Below the pieces are notes generated by a model. The model worked only from the letters and a program-made list of their open reading frames with translations, was not told the origin of the DNA and did not search any database. The position numbers and the translations under genes are program-made. A DNA stretch of 64,000 nt from assembly GCF_013423955.1 (NCBI RefSeq), contig NZ_JACCKX010000001.1:930001-994000 (forward strand), in the 5' to 3' direction. Of this stretch, positions 18,185 to 29,227 are shown one piece after another (within the stretch, counting starts at the first letter, position 1; every line of letters begins with the position of its first letter). The DNA comes from Ottowia beijingensis (GTDB lineage Bacteria; Pseudomonadota; Gammaproteobacteria; Burkholderiales; Burkholderiaceae_C).

Positions 18185-20709
18185 TCACGGCTGGCTCCAG
18201 AAGTCCTTGCGGCACAGCCCGCGCGCCGCGCACCAGTCGCAGGCGCTGCCTTCGCCCAGCGCGGGCAGCGGCGCGCCGGCGGCCATGCGCGCCAGGTCGT
18301 GCTGGATGCCGTCGGCCAGCAGCGCGGCCAGGGCGGTGATGTCGGGGCTTTCGTGCAGCTTGGCGGGGTCGCGCTCGCCCACGTTCAGGTAGGCGGCGCG
18401 CGGCGTGTCGTGGCCGGTGAGCAGGGCGTAGAACGCCAGTTGCGTGTCCTCGGTGCCGGCCTTGAGGCGCGATTCGGTGCGCGTGGCCGATTCGGTCTTG
18501 TAGTCGATGACCAGCGGGCTGCCGTCGGGCTGACGGTCCAGGCGGTCCAGCCGGCCGTGCAGTTGCAGCGCGCCCAGCGCCAGCTCGTGGTTCACCTCAG
18601 CGGCCTCGAAGCGGGCACCGGTAGATTCATGCGCCTGCAGCCACTGCAGGTAGCCGTCGCGCAGCGCGGGCCAGGCGACGGAGAACGGCAGGAACTCGCC
18701 CTCCTCCAGCGTCAGCGCGTGCGCGGCCTCGGTGGCGGCGCGGTCCATCAGCGCCACGCGGTCGGCCTCGGGGCGGCGCGCAGCGCGGTGTGGAAGGCGC
18801 TGAGCACGGCGTGCACCCAGGTGCCGAAGTCGCGCTTGTCCACGTCCACATCCAGCTCGCCGTCTTCCGCCAGGCCCAACTGGCGCAGCGCGAAGAAGCG
18901 GTAAGGGCAGCCGCGCAACTGTTCGTAGGCACTGGCGGACAGCCGCGTGACGGGCAGCGCGGCGCCACTGGGCGCGGGGCGGGCCACGGGCGTGGCCGCC
19001 ACTTCGTGCGCCAAACGAGGGGCCATCCCTTGTGTGACAAGCGCGGGCAGCTCCTGAAATTGAAGCGCCTGCACCAGGGGCGAAGGCAGCAGCGCCTCGC
19101 CGCTGTCGTCGCCCTGGCGCCACAGCACGTCGACCTGCGGCACGGCCAGGGCCAGCTGCCAGGCGGCCTGCTGGGCCTGGCGCAGTTCCTCGCGGCTGGG
19201 CAGGCGCAGCAGCTCGCGCTGGGCGGCGCTCCAGGGGCCACTGGGTTCGGGCGCGGCGGGCAGGCGCTGCTCGTCGGCGCCGGGCAGCACCAGCGCGGCC
19301 AGCGGGCGGCCGAGCAGCTGGCTCATCGGCAGCACGATGACGTCGGGCGCGGGGGCGGCGGGCGGCTTGAACGACGCCGCCTCCAGCGTGGTGCGCACCC
19401 ATTGCGTGAATTCGGCCAGGCGCAGGCGGCGCTCGGCGTGCGGGTGGGCCACGTCGACCAGATCGCCCGCATAGCCCAGCGCGCCCAGCACGGCCTGACC
19501 GGCGGCGTCCTGCGCCAGCGGCGCCCACAGGCCGCAGGCGCGCAGGGCGCCGTGCAGGCTGTCCTGCCAGCTGCCCAGGCTGCGCGTGCCCTGCAGGCTG
19601 GCGCGCACGGCTTCGACGGCGCCGACGAATTCATCATCCGCCATCAGCACGGCGGCGCGCGGCCAGTCGCGCACGGCGTCGCGGCGCAGGCGGCGCTCCA
19701 GCGCAACGAGTTCAGGGCCGGCGAAGGCCGGGCTGAGTTTGAGCCAGTCGAGCACGGCATCGGACGAGGCGCGCGGCGCGCCGGCGGCCAGCAGCGCCAC
19801 CACGCCGGCGGCGGCGTGGGTGGTGGAGAGCTTCCACCCCGTTTCGTCGCGCATCCGCACACCACGCGTGGCCAGCAGCGCGCTGATGCGGCGCGTGAGC
19901 ACGCGGTCGCCCGCCACCAGGCCCACCGGCGCGCGGCCTTCGTGCAGGTGCCGCAGCACGCAGGCGGCGGCGCGCTCGGCCTCGTCCTCGGCGTCCATGC
20001 AGGCGTGCAGGGCGATCTGGCCGGGCGGTGGCGGCTCGGGCCAGGGCAGGTGCACGGTCTTCTCGAAATAGTGTTCGGCCAGCGACAGCACCAGCGGGTC
20101 GGGCTGCAGGCCGGGGGCGATGAGCAGCGCGTCCAGCGCGGCGCCCACGCGCGGGCCGAACAGCACGTCGCTGGCGTAGTCCGAGGTGCCGGCCCAGGCC
20201 ACGGCCAGGCGCGCCAGGGCGGCGTCGAGTTTGAGCGGGCCGTCGCCGGCCGATGGCATGGCGCCCTGCGCCAGCGCCATCCAGTCGGGGCGCATGGCGG
20301 CGGGCACGCTGGCGGCCAGGCGCGCCAGCTGGGTGGCCTGCTCGACCAGCGGGCCGGCCAGCGCGGCGCGCTGTTGGCGCAGGCCCGCGCCTTCGAGCAG
20401 CGAGGCGGCGGTGAGCAGGTCGCGCCCCGGGTCGAAGCTCACATCGTTCGGCCCTGGCGCGAAGTCGGCGCAGCGCGTGGCCCAGTTGTGCGTGGTCTCG
20501 AAGCGCGGCGCAAAGCCGTCCGGGAACTTCGCCGCCCACAGGCGCGCCGCCACGGGCAGCAGCTGGGCGTAGGGCAGCAGCACCACGCTGCGCGCCGGGT
20601 GCGCGCCCAGCGCGCGCAACTGGGCGTCGACCTGCGCCAGCAGCGCATCCCAGGCCGCCAGCACGGGCTGGCCAGCCGCGGCAGGATCGATTTCAGCTGT
20701 CACGGTCAT
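18185..20709 (-). CDS. addB: AddB helicase-nuclease subunit (one frameshift)
   Basis: Partner of AddA: an inactivated helicase with a C-terminal nuclease and an iron-sulfur cluster. The frame from ATG 20709 ([20 protein letters not shown]) breaks at the GGGG run 18770-18773. Adding one base continues it as [20 protein letters not shown]. The nuclease motif is SPLVIDYKT. The iron-sulfur cysteines are RGCPYRFF and [10 protein letters not shown] (C-x2-C-x5-C) near the end. The corrected length is 841 residues. A TTG 27 bp upstream is possible but weak. The following gene, addA, is 150 bp away, separated by a repeat. Confidence 0.88.
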
Positions 20710-20811
20710 AGCGTCGGGCGGTGCGAGGGGGCACAAACGGTCTTGGGGTTTCTGTCAAAATGGTCCTCACTGTATCTGGTCGATTCGACCGCAACTCCCA
20801 AGGAATTCCTC

Positions 20812-21144
20812 ATGGCCAACGATTTGATCAAACATGTGAACGACAGCTCTTTCGAAGCCGATGTGCTGCAGTCCGACAAGCCCGTGCTGGTCGACTTCTG
20901 GGCCGAGTGGTGCGGCCCCTGCAAGGCCATCGCACCCACGCTGGACGAGCTGGCCACCGCCTACGACGGCAAGCTGCAGATCGCCAAGATCAACGTCGAC
21001 GAGAACCGCACCATCCCGGCCAAGTTCGGCATCCGCGGCATTCCCACGCTGATGGTGTTCAAGAACGGCCAGCTGGCCGCCACCAAGGTGGGCGCGCTGA
21101 CCAAGGCGCAGCTGTCGCAGTTCATCGACCAGCAACTGGCCTGA
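20812..21144 (+). CDS. trxA: Thioredoxin
   Basis: General protein-disulfide reductase of the cytoplasm. It is 110 residues, with the active site [13 protein letters not shown] and the cis-proline in [12 protein letters not shown]. The ATG at 20812 follows an AAGGAATT ribosome site. The trxA-rho order is conserved in many proteobacteria. A terminator separates the two here, so rho has its own promoter. Confidence 0.95.
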   Translation: MANDLIKHVNDSSFEADVLQSDKPVLVDFWAEWCGPCKAIAPTLDELATAYDGKLQIAKINVDENRTIPAKFGIRGIPTLMVFKNGQLAATKVGALTKAQLSQFIDQQLA

Positions 21145-21166
21145 TGCCGCCGGCCGGCAGGCCGGA

Positions 21167-21193
21167 CGCGCCCTGCCGGGGCGCGCTTTTTTT
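21167..21193 (+). terminator. trxA terminator
   Basis: The 7-bp stem CGCGCCC (21167-21173) pairs with GGGCGCG (21179-21185) around the loop TGCCG, followed by C and a run of seven T. It lies 23 bp after the trxA stop. Confidence 0.85.
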
Positions 21194-21382
21194 CCTGTCA
21201 TAATCGTTTCTCGAAAGCTGGTGCTCAGGTAGGCGCCAGCCCGGCGCCTGAATCACAGCGCGCCCTGCCAGCCCCACTCTCGAGCTGGCCAACCTCCCCC
21301 GATCTTTCCTTTCAGATTTCCTGTCCACCCCGACCGGTCGATCCGCCGAAGGATCGCAGGTTCCTCGCAACCGCCGACCCCC

Positions 21383-22648
21383 ATGCACCTGAACGAACTC
21401 AAAGCACTGCACGTTTCCGAATTGCTGAAGCAGGCCGAAACGCTCGAAATAGACAACGCGGGCCGCATGCGCAAGCAGGAGCTGATGTTCGCGATCATCA
21501 AGAAGCGCGCCAAGGCCGGCGAGCAGGTGTTCGCCGACGGCGTGCTGGAAATCCTGCCGGACGGCTTCGGCTTTCTGCGCAGCCCCGACACCAGCTTCAC
21601 CGCCAGTACGGACGACATCTACATCAGCCCCAGCCAGGTGCGCCGCTTCAACCTGCACACCGGCGACATGATCGAGGGCGAGGTGCGCATCCCCAAGGAT
21701 GGCGAGCGCTACTTCGCGCTGACCAAGCTGGACGCCGTCAACGGCGGCCCGCCGGAGCAGAACAAGCACAAGGTGATGTTCGAGAACCTCACCCCGCTGT
21801 TCCCGCGCGAGCAGATGAAGCTGGAGCGTGACGCGTTCAAGGGCGAGGAGAACATCACCGGCCGCGTGATCGACGTCATCGCCCCCATCGGCAAGGGCCA
21901 GCGCGCGCTGATCGTGGCGCCGCCCAAGAGCGGCAAGACGGTGATGATGCAGACCATCGCCCACGCCATCAGCGCCAACTACCCCGACAGCCACATGATG
22001 GTGCTGCTGGTCGACGAGCGGCCCGAAGAGGTGACCGACATGCAGCGCTCGGTCAAGGGCGAGGTGATCGCCTCCACTTTCGACGAACCGGCCGCGCGCC
22101 ACGTGCACGTGGCCGAGATGGTGATCGAGCGCGCCAAGCGCCTGGTCGAGCTGAAGAAGGACGTGGTGATCCTGCTGGACTCCATCACCCGCCTGGCGCG
22201 TGCCTACAACAACGTCGTGCCCTCGTCGGGCAAGGTGCTGACCGGCGGCGTGGACGCCAACGCCCTGCACCGCCCCAAGCGCTTTCTGGGAGCGGCCCGC
22301 AATGTGGAGGAAGGCGGCAGCCTGACCATCATCGCCACCGCGCTGATCGACACCGGCAGCCGCATGGACGAGGTGATCTTCGAGGAGCTCAAGGGCACCG
22401 GCAACAGCGAGATCCACCTGGACCGCCGCCTGTACGAGAAGCGCGTGTTCCCCAGCATCCAGCTCAACCGCTCGGGCACCCGCCGCGAAGAACTGCTGCT
22501 GGCGCCCGAGGTGCTGCAGAAGACCCGCATCCTGCGCCAGTTCATGTACAACATGGACGAGATCGAGGCGATGGAAATGGTCATCAAGAGCATGAAGGCG
22601 ACCAAGACCAACGTCGAATTCTTCGACATGATGCGCCGCGGCGGCTGA
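21383..22648 (+). CDS. rho: Transcription termination factor Rho
   Basis: Hexameric RNA-dependent ATPase that ends transcription. At 421 residues it is intact. The N-terminal helix bundle [19 protein letters not shown] is followed by the cold-shock-like RNA-binding fold ([14 protein letters not shown]), Walker [12 protein letters not shown], Walker [17 protein letters not shown], and the Q/R loops [16 protein letters not shown]. The ATG at 21383 lies 240 bp after trxA. The upstream stretch carries short inverted sequences (GCGCC...GGCGC) that could serve the known autoregulation of rho, which I cannot show. Confidence 0.97.
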   Translation: MHLNELKALHVSELLKQAETLEIDNAGRMRKQELMFAIIKKRAKAGEQVFADGVLEILPDGFGFLRSPDTSFTASTDDIYISPSQVRRFNLHTGDMIEGEVRIPKDGERYFALTKLDAVNGGPPEQNKHKVMFENLTPLFPREQMKLERDAFKGEENITGRVIDVIAPIGKGQRALIVAPPKSGKTVMMQTIAHAISANYPDSHMMVLLVDERPEEVTDMQRSVKGEVIASTFDEPAARHVHVAEMVIERAKRLVELKKDVVILLDSITRLARAYNNVVPSSGKVLTGGVDANALHRPKRFLGAARNVEEGGSLTIIATALIDTGSRMDEVIFEELKGTGNSEIHLDRRLYEKRVFPSIQLNRSGTRREELLLAPEVLQKTRILRQFMYNMDEIEAMEMVIKSMKATKTNVEFFDMMRRGG

Positions 22649-22669
22649 CCCGCCCTGCCCCGACCTCAG

Positions 22670-22692
22670 GCGCATGCACGGCATGCGCTTTT
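22670..22692 (+). terminator. rho gene terminator
   Basis: GCGCATGC (22670-22677) pairs perfectly with GCATGCGC (22681-22688) around ACG and is followed by TTTT. It lies 22 bp after the rho stop. Confidence 0.8.
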
Positions 22693-22696
22693 GTTT

Positions 22697-22778
22697 GATA
22701 GCTGCTTGCGCCCGATATGCAAGCATTTCAGATACTTTTCAACCTGAAATCAAGCAACAGCAAGCGCAAGCAGCTACT
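22697..22778. repeat. AGCTGCTTGCGC-family repeat (full copy)
   Basis: TAGCTGCTTGCGC and CAAGCGCAAGCAGCTA form the outer arms; TTTCAGATA and CCTGAAA form the inner arms. It lies between rho and rpmE2. Confidence 0.8.
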
Positions 22779-22821
22779 AAAATTAAAGCAATCAAGGCGG
22801 CCACGGTACTGCGCTGCCCAC

Positions 22822-22827
22822 TATAAT
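22822..22827 (+). promoter_or_regulatory. -10 box of the rpmE2 promoter
   Basis: A perfect TATAAT lies 68 bp upstream of the rpmE2 ATG. No good -35 stands 16-18 bp before it, so part of the promoter is inferred. Confidence 0.55.
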
Positions 22828-22895
22828 GCTGGGTTTCGTGGAAAGTACGCCGGATGGGCCGGCGCGGCTGCCGCAACTGCACACAAGGATTCATC

Positions 22896-23150
22896 ATGCG
22901 CGAAGGCATTCACCCCAACTACCGCGAAGTCTGCTTCGTGGACCTGTCCAACGGCTTCAAGTTCGTCACCCGTTCCTGCGTCAACACCAAGGAAACGGTG
23001 AAGATGGACGATGGCCGCGAGTTGCCGCTGTTCAAGCTCGACACCTCCAGCGAATCGCACCCCTTCTACACCGGCACGCAGAAGTCGGTCGACAACATGG
23101 GCGGCCGCGTCGAGAAGTTCCGCAACCGCTTCGGCAAGGTCGCGCGCTAA
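22896..23150 (+). CDS. rpmE2: 50S ribosomal protein L31 type B
   Basis: 84 residues, [20 protein letters not shown] to the end [10 protein letters not shown]. It lacks the CxxC zinc ligands of type A L31, which defines type B. AAGGATT is at the ribosome site and a strong terminator follows. Type B L31 is often the zinc-independent version; I see no clear Zur site here. Confidence 0.95.
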   Translation: MREGIHPNYREVCFVDLSNGFKFVTRSCVNTKETVKMDDGRELPLFKLDTSSESHPFYTGTQKSVDNMGGRVEKFRNRFGKVAR

Positions 23151-23191
23151 GCACGCCACAGGCGCCCTGCCCCCAGCCGGGCCCTGGCAGG

Positions 23192-23219
23192 AAAGCAGCA
23201 CGGTTTCGTGCTGCTTTTT
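23192..23219 (+). terminator. rpmE2 terminator
   Basis: AAAGCAGCACG and CGTGCTGCTTT form an 11-bp stem around GTTT with a T-run after it. Confidence 0.9.
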
Positions 23220-23264
23220 CGCGCTCCTCCGGCAGAATCGGCCGGTGATCCTCTTGCGCTCGCC

Positions 23265-24972
23265 TTGAACAAGCCCAGCCCCGCCATCGTCACCCAGGAC
23301 GCCGTGCGCCGCCTGCCGCGCTGGGCGCTGCTGCTGCTGTGCGTGGCGTACATCGTGCCCGGCTACGTGGGCCGCGCGCCGTGGAAGAACGCCGACATCG
23401 CCAGCTTTGGCTACATGCTGTCGCTGCTGGACGCCGGCCACTGGCGCGAGTGGCTGCAGCCGTCGATGATGGGCATGGCCCCAGACACCGGTGCCCTGCT
23501 GCCCTACTGGCTCGGCGCCTGGGCCATGCAGTGGCTGGGGCCGCTGGGCATGGCGCCCGAACTGGCCGTGCGCGTGCCCTACGTGCTGATGCTGGCCGGC
23601 ACCCTGGCGGCCACGTGGTACGCCGTGTTCCACCTGGCGCGCCACCCCAGCGCGCAGCCGGTGGCCTTTGCCTTCGGCGGCGAGCCGGCACCGCTGGACT
23701 ACGCCCGCGCCCTGGCCGACGGCAGCCTGCTGGCGCTGATCGCCACGCTGGGGCTGGCGCAGTTCTCGCACGAGACAACGCCCGCGCTGGCGCAGCTGTT
23801 CTTCGGCACCCTGGTGTTCTACGGGCTGGCGGCGCTGCCCACGCGCACGATGGGCGCCACCGCGGGGCTGCTGGCGGGCACCGTGGGGCTCACGCTGTCG
23901 GGCGCGCCGTTCACCGTGCTGATCTACCTGGGCCTGAGCCTGACCGCGCTGGCGCTGCCCGGCCCCACGCACGCCAGCGGCGGCGCGCGCGCGCGCCCTG
24001 CTCACGCTGCTGGCCCTGTTGCTGCTGTGCCTGGGCCTGGGCTGGGCGCTCGAGCTGTTCCGCTGGCAGCTGGCGCCCTGGCGCACGCAGTGGACGGAAT
24101 GGCGCTCGCTGTTCCAGCTGGGCCTGTGGTTCACCTGGCCCGCCTGGCCGCTGGTGCTGTGGACGCTGTGGCGCTGGCGCCGGCAGCTGGCCTCGCTGCG
24201 CCAGCAGCGCCACCTGGGCTTGCCGCTGGTCATCGCCAGCGTGCCGGTGCTGACCACGGTGGCCACGCTGGCCGGCGACCGCGCCCTGCTGCTGGCGCTG
24301 CCGGCGCTGGCGGCGCTGGCGGCGCTGGCGCTGCCCACGTTCCAGCGCAGCGTGGCCTCGCTGATCGACTGGTTCACGGTGCTGTTCTTCACCGGCTGGG
24401 CCATCGTCATCTGGGTGGTGTGGGTGGCCATGGAAACCGGCGTGCCCGCCAAGCCGGCGGCCAACGTGGCGCGGTTGGCGCCGGGCTTCGAGCCGGTGTT
24501 CCAGTGGCCGGCCTTCGTCGCCGCCATGGCCGGCACGCTGGCCTGGATCGCCCTGGCACGCTGGCGCACCGGGCGCCACCGCACCGCGCTGTGGAAGAGC
24601 CTGGTGCTGCCCGCCGCCGGCGCCACGCTGTGCTGGCTGCTGCTGATGACGCTGTGGCTGCCGGCGCTGGATTACGGCCGCAGCTTTGCGCCGCAGATGC
24701 GCGAGGTGCGCGCGCTGGTGGGCGATGCGCCCTGCGTGGAAGTGCACGGCCTGGGCGCGCCGCAGGTGGCGGCGGTGCGCTTTCACGGCGGCTGGCAGCC
24801 GACGCCGGCACGCGGACCGGTGCAGTGCCCGTGGCTGCTGGTCGACGTGGACGCGCAGGCCAGCCTGCCGGCCACCGTGACCATGGCCCACTGGCGCCTG
24901 GAAGAGCGCGTGCGCCGCCCCACCGACGACAACGAGAGCCTGATGGTGTTCCGCCGCGTGGTGACACCGTGA
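23265..24972 (+). CDS. ArnT/GT39-like integral membrane protein (one frameshift)
   Basis: A membrane protein of about 569 residues with roughly ten hydrophobic segments. The N-terminal part (WKNADIASFGYMLSLLDAGHW, then LPYWLGAWAMQW and RVPYVLMLAGTLAATW) follows the layout of ArnT-type glycosyltransferases. The usual acidic pair after the first helix is replaced by NADIAS, so catalytic activity is uncertain. The C-terminal 100 residues form a soluble domain ending LMVFRRVVTP. The frame slips in the GCGCGC run near 23985-23996. The best start is TTG 23265, since no ATG is in frame nearby. The MATE gene follows after 55 bp. Confidence 0.6.
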
Positions 24973-25027
24973 ACTCCTTTATTGATAGCTGCCTGCGCTT
25001 GCCAGACGGTCGCTGGAGCCCGATTTG

Positions 25028-26412
25028 ATGCCTGAAACCGGCGCATCGCCGCTGCTCCCGCCGTCGCGCGCTGCCGAGCTGCGCACCATCGGCAGCCATG
25101 CCGGCGTGGTGCTGGTCGGCCAGCTGGCGGTGATGGCCTTTGGCGTCACCGACACGGTGGTGGCGGGCCGCTATTCCGAAACCGCGCTGGCCGCGCTGGC
25201 CGTGGGCACGGCCGTCTACATCAGCGTCTACGTCGGCCTGATGGGCATCCTGCAGGCGTTGCTGCCGGTGTGGGCCGAGCTGCACGGCAGCCGGCGCAAC
25301 GCCGCCGTGGGGCCGTCGGTGCGGCAGTCGCTGTACCTGTGCGCAGCCACCATCGTGGTCGGCATGGTGGCCCTGCTGTCACCCGGCCCGCTGCTCAACG
25401 CCGCCGGCGTGCCGGCCGAGCTGCAGGTGGAAGTGCGCCGCTACCTGGCGGTGCTGGCCTGGGCCCTGCCGCCGGCGCTGCTGTTTCGCCTTTACAGCAC
25501 GCTGAACCAGAGCTGGGCAAGCCGCGCCTGGTGTCGGCGCTGCAGATCGGCTCGCTGGGGCTGAAGATTCCGCTGTCGGTGTGGTTCACCTTCGGCGGCG
25601 CCGGGCTGCCGGCGCAGGGCGCGGCCGGCTGCGCCTGGGCCACGCTGGTGGTCAATTACGCGCTGCTGGGCTTTGCGCTGTGGCTGCTGCTCACGCAGGG
25701 CTTCTACCGCCCCTACGCGCTGTGGCGCCGCATGGAGCGGCCCGACTGGCCGCAGCTCGGCGCCTTCCTGCGCCTGGGCATTCCGGCTGGGCTGGCGGTG
25801 CTGGTGGAGGTGTCGTCGTTCACCTTCATGGCGCTGTTCATCTCGCGCATGGGCACCACGGCAGCGGCGGGGCACCAGATCGCCTCCAACATGGCCGCCG
25901 TGCTGTACATGGTGCCGTTGGCGCTGGGCATTGCCACCAGCGCCCGCACCAGCTACTGGCTGGGTGCCGGGCAGCCGGGGCTGGCGCGGCGCGCCACCTG
26001 GCTGGGCCTGGGCAGCACCATGGCGCTGGCGGCAGTGATGGCCACGGCGCTGGCCCTGCTGGCGCGCCCGATCGCGGCGCTGTACGTCAGCCAGCCGGCC
26101 ATCATCGCCGTGGCGGCGGGCCTGCTGGTGTGGGTGGCACTGTACCACCTGGGCGATGCGGTGCAGGCCGTGAGCCTGTTCGTGCTGCGCAGCTACCGCA
26201 TCACGCTGTCGCCGCTGCTGATCTACGGCGTGTTCCTGTGGGGCCTGGGGCTGACGGGCGGCTACCGCTGGGCCTTCCACGGCCTGGGCGGCGTGCCGCG
26301 CTGGGCCGATCCGGGCGCCTTCTGGCTGGCCAGCGCGGGCTCGCTCGGGCTGGTGGCCCTGCTGTTCCTGGCGCTGCTGGTGCGCGTCACGCGGCGGCTG
26401 CCAGCGCGCTGA
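25028..26412 (+). CDS. MATE-family efflux transporter (one frameshift)
   Basis: Multidrug and toxin extrusion antiporter with about 12 transmembrane segments in two similar halves. The first half begins SHAGVVLVGQLAVMAFGVTDTVVAGR and the second LRLGIPAGLAVLVEVSSFTFMALFISRMGTT (split here by position only). The frame breaks near 25513-25516; one added C gives NQSLGKPRLVSALQIG and continuity. The corrected length is 461 residues, normal for MATE. The gene converges on phoR and the 3' ends overlap by 26 bp. Confidence 0.88.
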
Positions 26413-27745
26413 CGGCCGCGGCCCCTGCGGGCAGCGGGCGCACGCGCGGCGGCGGAAACACCAGCGCGAAGGTCGAGCCCTTGCCCAGCTGGCTGCTCAC
26501 CTGCAATTCACCGCCATGGCGCTGCGCCACGTGCTTGGTGATGGCCAACCCCAGCCCGGTGCCGCCGGATTCGCGCGAACGGCTGCGGTCGACGCGGTAG
26601 AAGCGCTCGCCCAGGCGCGGCACGTGCTCGGGCGCGATGCCGGGGCCGGTGTCGGTGACCGACAGGCGCGCGCCGCCGTCGGGCAGGCGCTCCCAGTGCA
26701 CGTCGATGGTGCCGCCGGCCGGCGTGTAGCGCACGGCGTTGTTGATCAGGTTGGAGACGGCGCTGCGCAGCTCGCTGGCGGCGCCGGTCAGCTCGAACGG
26801 CGGCGGCGCGTCGAAGTACAGCCTCTGCGGCCGTGCGTCGTCGGGATGCAGCAGCTCGGACAGCCCGCGCGCCTCGTTCTCGCACTGGGCCATCAGCGCC
26901 CCCAGATCGACCACCTCGTTGACGCCGGGCAAGGGGCTGCCTTCGAGGCGCGACAGCAGCAGCAGGTCGTTCACCAGTGTCTGCATGCGCGCCGACTGCG
27001 CGGCCATCAGCTCCAGGTACTTGGCGCGCTCCGGCTCGGTCAGCGGCAGGCTCTGCATGGTCTCGACGAAGCCGGCCAGCACCGTCAGCGGGGTGCGGAT
27101 CTCGTGCGACACGTTGGCCACGAAATCGCGCCGCATGGCGTCGGCCTGCGCCAGCGCGGTGATGTCGCGCGACAGCATCAGCTTGTGGCCGCTGCCGTAG
27201 GTGCAGCTGCACCGACAGCTTGACCGGCTGGCTGGCGGTGCCGCCGCGGCCGAACATCTTGACCTCGCGCTCGTAGTTGCGGCTGGCGTAGTAGGCGGCG
27301 AACGCCGGCTCGCGCACCAGGTTGCTCACGTGCTGCAGCAGGTCGCGCTGCGGATGGATGCCGAAATGCAGCCCGGCGATGTCGTTGCACCATTCGATGC
27401 GGCCTTCCGGGTCCAGCAGGATCACGCCATTGGGCGAGGCCTGGATGGCGGCCAGGAAATCGGTGAGGCGCTGGGCGCTGTCGCGCGCCTTCTGCTGTTC
27501 GGCCCGCAGCGCCCGGGCCGTGCGGTAGGACGCCTCGCCCCACAGGCCGCGCAGCACGGGCGGTGCGGAGGTATCGGGCTCGCGGCTCCAGTCGATGAAG
27601 CGCCGGCCGCACACCGAATCCACGCCCCAGACGATGGCCGCGCCCAGCACCACGCCGGCCAGCGCGCCCGGCCAGCCGAGCCACCCCCGCCGATCCCGCC
27701 GAGGACCAGCAGCGTCAGGATGAAGGAAAGAATCCGGAGGGCCAT
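26387..27745 (-). CDS. phoR: Phosphate-regulon sensor histidine kinase PhoR (two frameshifts)
   Basis: Membrane kinase that phosphorylates PhoB under phosphate limitation. The start MALRILSFILTLLVLGG gives two membrane segments, followed by a PAS domain (FLAAIQASPNGVILLDPEGRI), HisKA with phospho-acceptor His in FVANVSHEIRTPL, and an HATPase domain with NLINNAVRYTPAGG and GGTGLGLAITK. Breaks lie at the CCCCC run 27684-27689 and near 27201-27205. The corrected length is about 453 residues. It is last in the pst-pho cluster, 36 bp after phoB. Confidence 0.9.
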
Positions 27746-27781
27746 GATGAGGACCGCGTGCGCAACGCGGGCCCCACGATA

Positions 27782-28510
27782 TCAGGAAGAGGTGGCCGCC
27801 TGCGCGCCCTGCAGTTGTGCCAGCGGCTGCGCCGTCAGGCGGTAGCCGGCGCCGCGCACGGTTTCGATCAGCACGCCGGCCACGCCCAGCGCCTCGCGCA
27901 GGCGCTTGACATGCACGTCCACCGTGCGCTCCTCGATGAAGACGTGGTCGCCCCACACCTTGTCGAGCAGCTGGCCGCGGCTGTGCACGCGCTCGGCGTT
28001 CTTCATGAAGTAGTGCAGCAGCTTGAACTCGGTCGGGCCCATCCTCAGCATCTGGCCGTCGTACGAGACGCGGTGCGTGGACGCATCCAGCAGCAGCGGC
28101 CCGATGGCCACCGAGCCGCCCACCTGCTCGGGCGCGCGGCGGCGCAGCACGGCGCGGATGCGCGCCAGCATCTCCTTGGTGGAGAAGGGCTTGATGATGT
28201 AGTCGTCGGCGCCGGCATCCAGCCCGGCCACGCGGTCGGCCTCGTCGCCGCGCGCGGTCAGCATCAGGATGGGTACGGCCTTGGTGCGCGGGTCCTTGCG
28301 CCATTTCTTGGCCAGCGACAGGCCGCTTTCGCCCGGCAGCATCCAGTCGAGCAGGATGACGTCGGGCAGCACGGCGTCCAGCTCGCGCTGGGCGGCTTCG
28401 CTGTCCATGGCCCAGGTGGGCTGGAAGCCGTTGTGCCGCAGGTTCACGGCGATCAGTTCTGCGATGGGCGCCTCATCCTCGACGATGAGGACGCGTGGCA
28501 TGGTTCTCAT
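27782..28510 (-). CDS. phoB: Phosphate-regulon response regulator PhoB
   Basis: OmpR-family activator of the Pho regulon. The receiver domain has the acidic pair VEDE, the phospho-Asp in VILLDWMLPGESG and Lys in IIKPF. The winged helix ends RTVDVHVKRLREAL and VRGAGYRL. The ATG at 28510 overlaps the phoU stop (ATGA), which favours it over the second ATG at 28501 (MPRVLIVEDE). 242 residues. It should bind the Pho box at 33143-33160. Confidence 0.95.
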   Translation of the reverse strand: MRTMPRVLIVEDEAPIAELIAVNLRHNGFQPTWAMDSEAAQRELDAVLPDVILLDWMLPGESGLSLAKKWRKDPRTKAVPILMLTARGDEADRVAGLDAGADDYIIKPFSTKEMLARIRAVLRRRAPEQVGGSVAIGPLLLDASTHRVSYDGQMLRMGPTEFKLLHYFMKNAERVHSRGQLLDKVWGDHVFIEERTVDVHVKRLREALGVAGVLIETVRGAGYRLTAQPLAQLQGAQAATSS

Positions 28511-29207
28511 TGCGTGATCGACTCCACGTGCTCCAGCGCGCTGTGGCGCACATCGGTGCCCTTGACGATGTAGATGATGAATTCGGCGATGTTCTTGGCA
28601 TGGTCGCCGATGCGTTCGATGGCCTTGGCCAGGGTCAGCAGATCGAGGCTGGCCGATATGGTGCGCGGGTCTTCCATCATGTAGGTGATGAGCTTGCGCA
28701 CGAAGCCGTCGAACTCCTCGTCGATGTGATCGTCGTCGCGGATGATGGCCACCGCGTCATCCACCGACAGGCGCGCGAAGGCATCCAGCGCCTTGCGCAG
28801 CTGCTCGCCGGCCAGGTCGGCGGCGTGGCGCAGTTCGGCCGTGGGCAGCACGCGCGCCTTGCCCGAATCGATGATGCGCTTGACCATGCGCGCGATCTTT
28901 GCGGCCTCGTCGCCCACGCGCTCCAGGTTGGCCGTGGTCTTGAGATCGCCAGCAGCAGGCGCAGGTCGATGGCCGTGGGCTGGCGGCGCGCGATGATGTT
29001 GGACAGCGCGCGGTCGATCTCCAGCTCCAGCGCGTTCACGCGCGCCTCCTCCTTTTCCACCTGGTCGGCCACCTCGACGCTGAACTCGGACAGCGCGTAG
29101 ATCGCCTGCCTGATCTGCATCTCGACCAAGCCACCCAGTTCCAGCACGTTGGACGAAACGCTGTTGAGTTCGCTGTCGAACTGGCTGGACAAATGCTTGT
29201 CGTACAT
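28507..29207 (-). CDS. phoU: Phosphate transport regulator PhoU (one frameshift)
   Basis: Negative regulator linking the PstSCAB transporter to PhoR. It consists of two three-helix bundles; the N-terminus MYDKHLSSQFDSELN and the C-terminal ERIGDHAKNIAEFIIYIVKG signature are clear. As written the frame breaks near 28939-28942. One more A reads ISKTTANLERVGDEAAKIAR, the matching signature of the first bundle. The corrected length is 233 residues. It lies 20 bp after pstB and overlaps phoB by 4 bp. Confidence 0.92.
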
Positions 29208-29227
29208 GGACACGTCTCCTGGTGTTG

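Noticed and set aside
18790..20700. Long plus-strand open frame opposite addB running into trxA
   Set aside because: Antisense to addB with shadow composition; only the trxA part is real.
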